In this document: piece by piece, positions 53,784-59,726 of the stretch
How positions within the stretch are numbered: position 1 is the first letter of the stretch
Layout of the letters: every line of letters begins with the position of its first letter
Source: Dactylosporangium roseum
GTDB taxonomy: Bacteria; Actinomycetota; Actinomycetes; Mycobacteriales; Micromonosporaceae
Assembly (NCBI RefSeq): GCF_025264685.1
Contig: NZ_CP073721.1
Coordinates: 2,099,001 to 2,163,000, forward strand
DNA: 64,000 bases
Direction: 5' to 3'
Translations under genes and position numbers: made by a program
Notes under the pieces: model-generated
What the model was told of the DNA's origin: nothing
Database searches by the model: none
Seen by the model: the letters and a program-made list of their open reading frames with translations, nothing else

Positions 53784-53812
53784 TTGCCTCGGCTCGGGCG
53801 AGGTCGTATCTT
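53784..53812 (+). promoter_or_regulatory. SigA-type promoter for the 45-aa gene
   Basis: TTGCCT and TATCTT are spaced by exactly 17 bp, matching a housekeeping promoter, in an AT-richer patch (ACTAAATATC) of an otherwise GC-rich region. The predicted start of transcription is about 65 nt before the small gene's ATG. Confidence 0.6.
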
Positions 53813-53882
53813 TGAATGCGTCAGGGCAACGAACGCGGCGATGAATAACCCAGCGACACAGAATCCAGAGAAGGGGCCGGCG

Positions 53883-54020
53883 ATGAACGGGTACATGGAG
53901 TCACGACTGACGGCGAGCGCGCCGTTCGGTCTGGCCGCCGTGTCCCGCAGTTGGCGGTCGCGGCGCGACAACCTACTGGTCAGCGGGTTGCTGGAGCGTT
54001 CGGGTCGGTGGCGAGGCTAG
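53883..54020 (+). CDS. 45-aa basic small protein with its own promoter and terminator
   Basis: The frame MNGYMESRLTASAPFGLAAV to LLERSGRWRG-stop encodes a basic peptide with an amphipathic middle (RSWRSRRDNLLVSGLLERSG). AAGGGG lies at a suitable distance before the ATG. A good promoter sits upstream and a Rho-independent terminator starts 17 nt after the stop, so it is a self-contained transcript of about 250 nt. It is too short for most gene finders. The function is unknown; the positive charge suggests nucleic-acid or membrane contact. The alternative is that the transcript acts as a small RNA. Confidence 0.6.
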   Translation: MNGYMESRLTASAPFGLAAVSRSWRSRRDNLLVSGLLERSGRWRG

Positions 54021-54036
54021 TTCGTCGGCCTCTCCA

Positions 54037-54067
54037 GCCGCCCGGGCGAGCTCCGGGCGGCTTTTTT
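54037..54067 (+). terminator. Rho-independent terminator
   Basis: GCCGCCCGG pairs with CCGGGCGGC (9 bp, 7-nt loop) and is followed by six T residues. It is the clearest intrinsic terminator in the window and insulates the small gene from the tRNA genes starting 11 bp later. Confidence 0.92.
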
Positions 54068-54077
54068 GTGTCACCTT

Positions 54078-54150
54078 GCGGGTGTAGCTCAACAGGTAGA
54101 GCACCGGCCTCCAAATCCGGCGGTTGCGGGTTCAATTCCTGCCGCCCGTG
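54078..54150 (+). tRNA. tRNA-Trp (CCA)
   Basis: A full cloverleaf folds with D stem GCTC/GAGC, anticodon loop CTCCAAA (anticodon at 54111-54113) and T arm GCGGG-TTCAATT-CCTGC. The acceptor stem has G1-U72 and U6-G67 wobbles, and the anticodon stem a C31-U39 mismatch, so it is more divergent than a typical housekeeping tRNA-Trp. The 3' CCA is not encoded. Confidence 0.88.
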
Positions 54151-54249
54151 CATCGTTCTGCCTTTCGCTGGATTGGCATTGACGCTGTTCGTTGACAAAT
54201 TCATCCAGTACAACTCCCGCGGGCTGTTTCTGCGGGACCGCAGTGTCGC

Positions 54250-54322
54250 GCCGGGGTAGCCCAACGGCAGAGGTGGCCCGTTCAAACCGGGTGCAGTGCG
54301 GGTTCGAATCCCGCCCACGGCA
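54250..54322 (+). tRNA. tRNA with Leu anticodon CAA, short variable loop
   Basis: The acceptor GCCGGGG/CCACGGC has one mismatch, the anticodon loop is TTCAAAC (CAA at 54283-54285) and the T arm is GCGGG-TTCGAAT-CCCGC. The variable region is only five bases (GCAGT), whereas bacterial leucine tRNAs normally have a long variable arm. The D arm (GCCCAACGGCAGAGG) matches the second CAG-anticodon tRNA in this array. CCA is not encoded. Confidence 0.8.
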
Positions 54323-54392
54323 CGCAAGATCGTTTGGTGAGAGTTGGAGTAGTACGTCGGTTTTGCTGGCAACTGTGAAGGGAGGAGGCCCG

Positions 54393-54836
54393 GTGACCGC
54401 GGTTCTCGTACTCAACGCCGACCTCGGACCCCTGCACCGGGTCACTCTCCGCCACGCCATCCGCATGCTCCTGCGTGAGGTGGCCGTCGTGCACGAGGCG
54501 GAGCCGGACCGGCTGATCGGGGTCTACCCGCTCCCGCGGGTGGTGCGGCTCGTGTCCTTCGTCGTGACCCGGTGGCGCTTCGGTGCCGGGCCGGCATGGT
54601 CGCGCGCCGGTGTGCACGCCCGTGACGGCCGCCGTTGCGGGTACTGCGGGCGGGAGGCCACCACCATCGACCACATCCTGCCCCGTTCGCGGGGTGGGCG
54701 GAACACCTGGAAGAACACCGTTGCGGCCTGCTCGGCCTGCAACCAGCGCAAGGGCGACCGCACCCCCGCCGAAGCGGGCATGGTGCTGAGGGTCAAGCCG
54801 TCGGTCCCGACGTGGGCCGCGCTCGCCCAGCGCTAG
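54393..54836 (+). CDS. Small HNH endonuclease within the tRNA cluster
   Basis: A 147-aa protein. The N-terminal domain (AVLVLNADLGPLHRVTLRHA) resembles the leader of actinobacterial HNH nucleases that begin VLVLNASYEPLGVV. The nuclease module has the zinc cysteines CGYCGRE, catalytic DHILPRSRGGRN, the Asn in WKNTVAACSAC and a second CxxC in CSACNQRKGDR. The GTG start is fixed by GGGAGGAGG upstream. It sits between tRNA genes and may be co-transcribed with them. Similar nucleases accompany tRNA arrays on mobile elements, so it may cut DNA or tRNA; activity is inferred. Confidence 0.87.
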   Translation: MTAVLVLNADLGPLHRVTLRHAIRMLLREVAVVHEAEPDRLIGVYPLPRVVRLVSFVVTRWRFGAGPAWSRAGVHARDGRRCGYCGREATTIDHILPRSRGGRNTWKNTVAACSACNQRKGDRTPAEAGMVLRVKPSVPTWAALAQR

Positions 54837-54914
54837 ATCGGCCCCGGCGGGTCCTGCTACCGCCCGCCGGGGCCGGCGTTCCAGGCGGTCGCACCCAGGT
54901 GGCCGCAGTGTCTC

Positions 54915-54987
54915 GGGCTCGTAGCTCATCAGGAAGAGCGCCGCTCTTGCAAAGCGGAGGTGACCGGTTCGAGTCCGGTCGGGTCCA
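54915..54987 (+). tRNA. tRNA-Ala (TGC)
   Basis: A clean cloverleaf: acceptor GGGCTCG/CGGGTCC, D stem GCTC/GAGC, anticodon loop CTTGCAA (TGC at 54948-54950) and T arm ACCGG-TTCGAGT-CCGGT. The G3-U70 wobble, the universal alanine identity element, is present. CCA is not encoded. Confidence 0.93.
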
Positions 54988-54997
54988 CGCGGTACAT

Positions 54998-55071
54998 GCC
55001 CGGATAGCCCAACGGCAGGAGGCACCTGATTCAGGGTCAGGACAGTGGAGGTTCGAATCCTCTTCCGGGTA
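54998..55071 (+). tRNA. tRNA with Leu anticodon CAG, short variable loop
   Basis: The acceptor GCCCGGA/TCCGGGT pairs fully (one wobble), the anticodon stem CCTGA/TCAGG encloses TTCAGGG (CAG at 55032-55034) and the T arm is GGAGG-TTCGAAT-CCTCT. The variable loop ACAGT is five bases, unlike normal class II leucine tRNAs. The discriminator is A, as leucine tRNAs require. It begins 10 bp after tRNA-Ala. CCA is not encoded. Confidence 0.82.
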
Positions 55072-55105
55072 CGAGGTGTCGAGGTCTTCGTGTGTTGCCC
55101 AACCT

Positions 55106-55190
55106 GGAGAGTTGGCCGAGAGGTAAGGCTGCGGCTTGCTAAGCCGTCGACGGGGGAGACCCCGCGGGGGTTCGATCCCCTCACTTTCCG
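55106..55190 (+). tRNA. tRNA-Ser (GCT)
   Basis: A class II tRNA with acceptor GGAGAGT/ACTTTCC, anticodon loop TTGCTAA (GCT at 55138-55140), a long variable arm (ACGGGGGAGACCCCGC) and T arm GGGG-TTCGATC-CCCT. The discriminator is G, as for serine. CCA is not encoded. Confidence 0.9.
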
Positions 55191-55195
55191 CGCAT

Positions 55196-55269
55196 GCCCT
55201 TGTAGCTCAGTGGAGTAGAGCGCCTCGCTACGAACGAGGAGGTCGGAGGTTCGAGTCCTTCCAAGGGTG
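55196..55269 (+). tRNA. tRNA-Arg (ACG)
   Basis: Acceptor GCCCTTG/CAAGGGT, D stem GCTC/GAGC, anticodon loop CTACGAA (ACG at 55230-55232, wobble A expected to become inosine) and T arm GGAGG-TTCGAGT-CCTTC. It begins 5 bp after tRNA-Ser(GCT). CCA is not encoded. Confidence 0.92.
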
Positions 55270-55296
55270 CTCTGTCATGGCTGTGTGTTGTAGTTG

Positions 55297-55382
55297 GGGG
55301 AGGCCAGCCGATTGGTGCCGGCACCCGTCTCGAAAACGGCGTTGGGTTGACGCCCGTGTGGGTTCGACTCCCACCCTCCCCG
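55297..55382 (+). tRNA. tRNA-Ser (CGA)
   Basis: A class II tRNA with perfect acceptor GGGGAGG/CCTCCCC, anticodon loop CTCGAAA (CGA at 55331-55333), a long variable arm (TTGGGTTGACGCCCG) and T arm GTGGG-TTCGACT-CCCAC. The anticodon stem has one mismatched terminal pair. The discriminator is G. It is the last tRNA gene; an ISL3-type element begins 32 bp later. Confidence 0.9.
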
Positions 55383-55414
55383 CTCAAGATCCGGAAAAAT
55401 TGTCGTACGTGTGT

Positions 55415-56775
55415 GCCAATTAATGGGTTTCTGTGGGTAGTGATGTGGTGATGCCGCCGTGGCAGAGGTGGATCATTTCGATGAGGTTGTCGAGGTCGGC
55501 GTAGCCGTGGGAGCGGCGTTGGATGAGGCGGATGCCGGCGTTGATGCTCTCGAGGAGCGAGTTCGACAGTTGGAGGTGGATGGCGTTGAGGATGCCGGTG
55601 CGGTGGCGGCGCAGTCGCCGGGCGAGGGTGACGAAGGCGTTGATACCGCTGCGTTTGGCCCGGTTGATCCAGCGTCGTAGGTGGTCGGCTGCGTCGCTGG
55701 TGGGGACCTGGTAGAGGCGGCGGAGGTCTTCTTTGAGGCGCCAGGCGTGGTGGATGCGGGGGTGTTTGCGGCGGAGCTGTTCGATGATCGCGGTGCGGGT
55801 GGGGTCGTGTTGCCCGGCGGGCTGGCGCAGGGCGCCGCGGGCCTTCTGCCAGGTTTGGGCGGGTGTCAGTCCAGCCACGGCGATCTTTACGCCCTGTTCA
55901 CGGCAGGTCTGGTAGGCCAGGTCAAGCGCTTCGCCGGCCCATTTGATCACGTGGAACGGGTCGAGGCAGATCGCCGCGTGCGGCACGTGGGTGGTGGCGG
56001 CGCCGCGGTAGATCGCGGTCATGTCCATGCTGACCGCCTCGATCCGGGCTCGGCCGTCCTCGCCGAGAGACTCCAGGAATCTGCCGAAGACGTCCTGCCT
56101 GCGGCCCTCGCCGACGAACACCACCCGGCCGGTGTCGTGGTCGGCGACCACGGTGAGGAACTTGCGGCCCCGGCGGTAGGCGATCTCGTCGACGCCGATG
56201 CGGTAGATCGCGTCGAGACGCTCGCTGTCCAGGTGGGTATCGACGAGCCTGGCTACGAGGTGGTCGACGGTCTGCCAGGTGGTGCCCAGCAGCGCGGCCG
56301 CGGCGCTCTTGGACATCCGTTTCGCCAGCCAGCAGGCCATATCCTCGAAGTCGCGGGTATGCCGGGCGCCGGGCCGGGCCCACGGCATCCACTCGCTGCG
56401 GACCTGCCCGCAGCCGCGGCAGTCGACCCGGCGGATCTCCGCTTCGATCACCACCCGGTACCGGCCGAAGTCGACATGACGCCACTTCCTGCGGGAACGG
56501 TCGTACCGGGCCCGGCTGGTCCGCCCGCACGGGCAGACCAGCACCTGCGAGCGAAGCCGGACCTGCACCACCATCGCGGTATCCGTGAAACACACGTCGT
56601 CCACAACCGTTCCCTCGAAGCCCAGCAGACGGTTGATCACAGCAGCGGCGCGCACGTGGATCCCTTCGCTCACAACGGTCTTCAGCAACCTGGTGAACGA
56701 ACCGGCATCCCATGCGCGCCGCCATTTTGTCCGTTACAGCCCCCTATCCCCACCCACAGAAACCCACTAATTGGC
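55415..56775 (-). mobile_element. ISL3-type insertion sequence, intact, 1.36 kb
   Basis: Inverted repeats of 24 bp with one mismatch (GCCAATTAATGGGTTTCTGT at the left, its complement at 56752-56775) bound one transposase gene. An 8-bp direct repeat ACGTGTGT flanks the element at 55407-55414 and 56776-56783, the size expected for this family. It lies between the last tRNA and the DUF222 gene. Confidence 0.95.
55420..56688 (-). CDS. ISL3-family transposase
   Basis: A 422-aa DDE transposase. The N-terminal zinc-binding part has VCPCGRTSRARYD and VDCRGCGQ. The catalytic Asp residues lie in RIGVDEIAYRRGRKFLTVVA and AVSMDMTAIYRG, and the Glu in SNSLLESINAGIRLIQRRSH. The C-terminus GYADLDNLIEMIHLC is typical of the family. 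The longest frame begins with TTG; a GTG five codons later (56673, VSEGIHVRA) is equally plausible. The frame is intact and its stop lies within the terminal repeat. Confidence 0.93.
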   Translation of the reverse strand: MLKTVVSEGIHVRAAAVINRLLGFEGTVVDDVCFTDTAMVVQVRLRSQVLVCPCGRTSRARYDRSRRKWRHVDFGRYRVVIEAEIRRVDCRGCGQVRSEWMPWARPGARHTRDFEDMACWLAKRMSKSAAAALLGTTWQTVDHLVARLVDTHLDSERLDAIYRIGVDEIAYRRGRKFLTVVADHDTGRVVFVGEGRRQDVFGRFLESLGEDGRARIEAVSMDMTAIYRGAATTHVPHAAICLDPFHVIKWAGEALDLAYQTCREQGVKIAVAGLTPAQTWQKARGALRQPAGQHDPTRTAIIEQLRRKHPRIHHAWRLKEDLRRLYQVPTSDAADHLRRWINRAKRSGINAFVTLARRLRRHRTGILNAIHLQLSNSLLESINAGIRLIQRRSHGYADLDNLIEMIHLCHGGITTSLPTETH

Positions 56776-56797
56776 ACGTGTGTTCTAACATGACGGC

Positions 56798-58354
56798 ATG
56801 GATGTGGCAGATTTGGTCGACGGGTTGCTGGGCACGGGTCCGGCCGCAGGTGTGTGGTCGTGGCCCGGTGACCAACTGCTTTCGGCTCTCGACACACTTC
56901 ACGACGCCGAGCAGCGCTGCGCCGCCGCCAAGCTGACCGTCCTGCGCGAGATCGACGGCCGTGGCCTCGGCAGGCTCCTCGGCGGCACGTCGACGGCCGC
57001 GTGGTTCCACCATCGATACCAGGTGAGCGCGGCCACCGCGTCCCGCCTGGTCCGCCTCGCCGCGGCCCTGGACTCCGACCTGACCGCGACGGCGGCCGCG
57101 CTGGCCGACGCGGTGATCAATGTCGAGCAGGCCTGGGCGATCGCCGAGGCGGTCATGCAACTCCCGCCGGGCCTCCGCGACGAGGGCGAACACCGCCTCC
57201 TGATCCAAGCGAGGCAGGCATCCCACAACGCGAAGCCCGACCCGGCTCCGGTGGCCGAAGCCAGCGGCTCCTCATCCGAAACAGACTCCGGCTGTGGTTC
57301 TGGTTCTGGCTCCGGCTCCGCTGGTGCTGCGGCCTCGGGCGCCACCGGCTCGGAGGACACCGGCGCAGGCACAGACACCGGCGGCGGTGCTGGTAGTGGT
57401 GCTGGCAGCGACACGGGCGGTGGTGCTGGCAGCGGCACGAGCAGTGGCATTGGCCCCGGCAGCGGTGCCCGCGGCGGTGCGGCGAACGCCGCGCTCGGCG
57501 CCGCTCGTCTTCCGGCCGATCCAAAGGCTCTGACCGCGGCCGGCGCTCGGTTGCTCGACGACCTCGACCCGGCGGAGGCTGAGCGCCGCGAGCACGAGCG
57601 GGAGCAACGCCTGGCGGAGCGGGCCCATAAGATGCGAGACTTCCGGCTGGTCGACGTGCCCGGCACGGCCCTCGTCCGGGTCTCCGGCCAGCTCGACCGC
57701 GAGGCCGCCGCCATCCTCCGCGCCGGCCTCGACGCCCTCTGCTCACCCCGCGCCGCGAAACCATCGGCAGGCACGCAACCGCCGCGGACGGCGGGACAGC
57801 TCCGCGCCGACGCGATTGTCGAGATCTTCCGCATCGCCCTGGCCTGCCGTGACCTTCCCGACAACGGTGGCGATCGCCCGCAGCTCGTCGTCACCGTTGC
57901 GCTCCAGACGCTGCAACAGCAGCACGGCACCGCCGATCTCGAAGACGGCGGCACGCTGACCGCTGCGGCCGCCCGCAGGTGGGCCTGCGACGCCAAGGTC
58001 GTCCCGGTGGTCCTCGGCGGCGCCGCCCAGCCGCTCGACGTCGGCCGCGGCCAGCGGCTGTTCACCGGCCCGCTGCGGCGTGCGCTGGTGCTCCGCGACG
58101 GCGGGTGCGCGTTTCCCGGTTGCGACCGCCCGCCCCGCTGGTGCGACGGCCACCACGTGCGATCCTGGCTCGACGGCGGTCCGACGAGCCTGCACAACGC
58201 GGTCCTGCTCTGCCACGCCCACCATCGCCTGGTTCACGAGGGCGCCTGGGAGGTGCGCATCAACCCGCAGGACAACCTCCCCGAGTTCATCCCACCCGTG
58301 TACGTCGACTGGGCCCAGCGCCCACGGCGCAACGCGTACCACGGGCAGGAGTAG
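56798..58354 (+). CDS. DUF222/13E12-family HNH endonuclease-like protein
   Basis: A 518-aa protein. The N-terminal helical DUF222 domain (LDTLHDAEQRCAAAKLTVLR; VSAATASRLVRLAAALDSDL) is followed by a Gly/Ser/Ala low-complexity insert (about 155-235), more DUF222 and a C-terminal HNH nuclease module. The module has CAFPGCDRPPRWCDGHHVRS, then NAVLLCHAHHRLVH. These multi-copy actinobacterial proteins have unknown roles. The ISL3-type element ends 22 bp before the ATG, so the native promoter is displaced and expression may depend on the element. Confidence 0.88.
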   Translation: MDVADLVDGLLGTGPAAGVWSWPGDQLLSALDTLHDAEQRCAAAKLTVLREIDGRGLGRLLGGTSTAAWFHHRYQVSAATASRLVRLAAALDSDLTATAAALADAVINVEQAWAIAEAVMQLPPGLRDEGEHRLLIQARQASHNAKPDPAPVAEASGSSSETDSGCGSGSGSGSAGAAASGATGSEDTGAGTDTGGGAGSGAGSDTGGGAGSGTSSGIGPGSGARGGAANAALGAARLPADPKALTAAGARLLDDLDPAEAERREHEREQRLAERAHKMRDFRLVDVPGTALVRVSGQLDREAAAILRAGLDALCSPRAAKPSAGTQPPRTAGQLRADAIVEIFRIALACRDLPDNGGDRPQLVVTVALQTLQQQHGTADLEDGGTLTAAAARRWACDAKVVPVVLGGAAQPLDVGRGQRLFTGPLRRALVLRDGGCAFPGCDRPPRWCDGHHVRSWLDGGPTSLHNAVLLCHAHHRLVHEGAWEVRINPQDNLPEFIPPVYVDWAQRPRRNAYHGQE

Positions 58355-58606
58355 GCGCCGTCCGCCGCGCAGGTGTTCCACGGCGTACGCTCGCCGTGAC
58401 CCACCAGCGGCGGAGGGCGCGCCTCATGCGGAACAGCCGCCGGGTCCAGCGCCGGGCAAGCTCGCCCATGCGCCGGTCGACTTCCCGCTGCCCAGCCTCC
58501 GCCATGATCGCAAACCCGTGCCGATCAAGCCGTCCGCCGCTCCTTACGGCGCCTCGACTTCCGCTGGTCTTGCCTTGGGTGGTTGATCCGGCGGTACCGG
58601 CGTGGA

Positions 58607-59506
58607 TCAGTTCCGTGGCGGGCCGAAGGCATACCTGGTCAGCACGCGGACGCTGCTCCCGCTGCGCTGTTTGGCGGCTGAGGGGAGCATCGTCAGCGCG
58701 TGAAGGCGCGACGACAGGTGCCAGCGTGCCGTTCGCGCGGCCCTGGGCCAGCCGTGTGCCTCCATGCGGGCGGCGGCGCCGAGGAAGAAGTTCCGGGCCT
58801 CGCTGAACCGGCCGCCGGTCACGGCCGAGGCGGCGGACAGGCTCGAGCCGTGCCGGCGGTACTGGAAGCAGACCTCCTCGTCGGCGACCAGCGTGCCGCC
58901 GCGCGCGACCAGCTCCAGGATGAGCGCCAGATCTTGAATGACCTTCAGTGACGGGTTGAAGCCCACCGCCTTCATCTCTTCGGTGCGCCAGCACAGCGAC
59001 GGGAAGTACAACCAGTTTCCCCTCAGCAGGCTCACCGCCAGGTCCTCGCCCGACATGACGGTCGTGCCGGCGAACCGAGGGGCGTACACCCGCCGCTTCG
59101 TGGAATCGACGAGCGTCTTGACGACGGTGCCGTTTTCGTCGATCACCTCGACACCTGGCTGGATGAGCACCGCCTCGGGGTGCGTGTCGATCAGCGCGTG
59201 GACGCGCTCGACGTACCGGGGAAGCATCACGTCGTCGCAGCCCATGATGACCATGAACGGCTGGGTCGCCAGATCGATGCACTGCTGGAAGTTGCCGGTG
59301 ACCCCGAGATTCTGGGGATTTCGGCGGTACTTGACGCGAGGGTGGTCCAGCGTTGCGAACCACTCGGGAATCCCGTGAACGCGGTCCGCGGGGTTGTCAT
59401 CGAGGACGGTGAGCTGCCACCGGTCGTCGGTCTGCGCCAGAACACTGGTGACGGCGAGCTTGAGCAGCGCCAAGTCGCCGTAGTGCGGCAGCATGATGTC
59501 GAGCAC
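58607..59506 (-). CDS. Family 2 glycosyltransferase, soluble
   Basis: A 299-aa GT-A enzyme. The N-terminus LDIMLPHYGDLALLKLAVTS and LTVLDDNPAD carry the nucleotide-binding aspartates; NLGVTGNFQQCIDLA and MVIMGCDDVMLP hold the DxD-equivalent. No membrane helices follow, so it acts in the cytosol or peripherally, probably on surface glycans. It is downstream of the large repeat-rich gene on the same strand, with about 200 bp between them. Acceptor and sugar cannot be inferred. The gap 58355-58606 holds nothing recognisable. Confidence 0.85.
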   Translation of the reverse strand: MLDIMLPHYGDLALLKLAVTSVLAQTDDRWQLTVLDDNPADRVHGIPEWFATLDHPRVKYRRNPQNLGVTGNFQQCIDLATQPFMVIMGCDDVMLPRYVERVHALIDTHPEAVLIQPGVEVIDENGTVVKTLVDSTKRRVYAPRFAGTTVMSGEDLAVSLLRGNWLYFPSLCWRTEEMKAVGFNPSLKVIQDLALILELVARGGTLVADEEVCFQYRRHGSSLSAASAVTGGRFSEARNFFLGAAARMEAHGWPRAARTARWHLSSRLHALTMLPSAAKQRSGSSVRVLTRYAFGPPRN

Positions 59507-59669
59507 CGTGCGATCCTAGTATGTCCGGAAAGCCTGCCCAGGAACGCCCGGGACGTATCGCAGACGTATCGGCCCCGAACGTATCGCCCGGGCTGAGCCG
59601 ACCTGCGAACCGGCCCACTCCCGATTGTCGGGGTGGACCGGTTCGGTCGTCCAGTCGTGCGTTGGGCTC

Positions 59670-59726
59670 CTAGTGGCGGGCCCGGCGGCTAGTGGCGGGC
59701 CCGGCGGCTAGTGGCGGGCCCGGCGG
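59670..59726. repeat. 19-bp tandem triplication over a stop codon
   Basis: CTAGTGGCGGGCCCGGCGG occurs three times without gaps. The copy nearest the gene body contains the TAG stop and last codons of the 1016-aa protein; the other two lie downstream. Confidence 0.95.
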
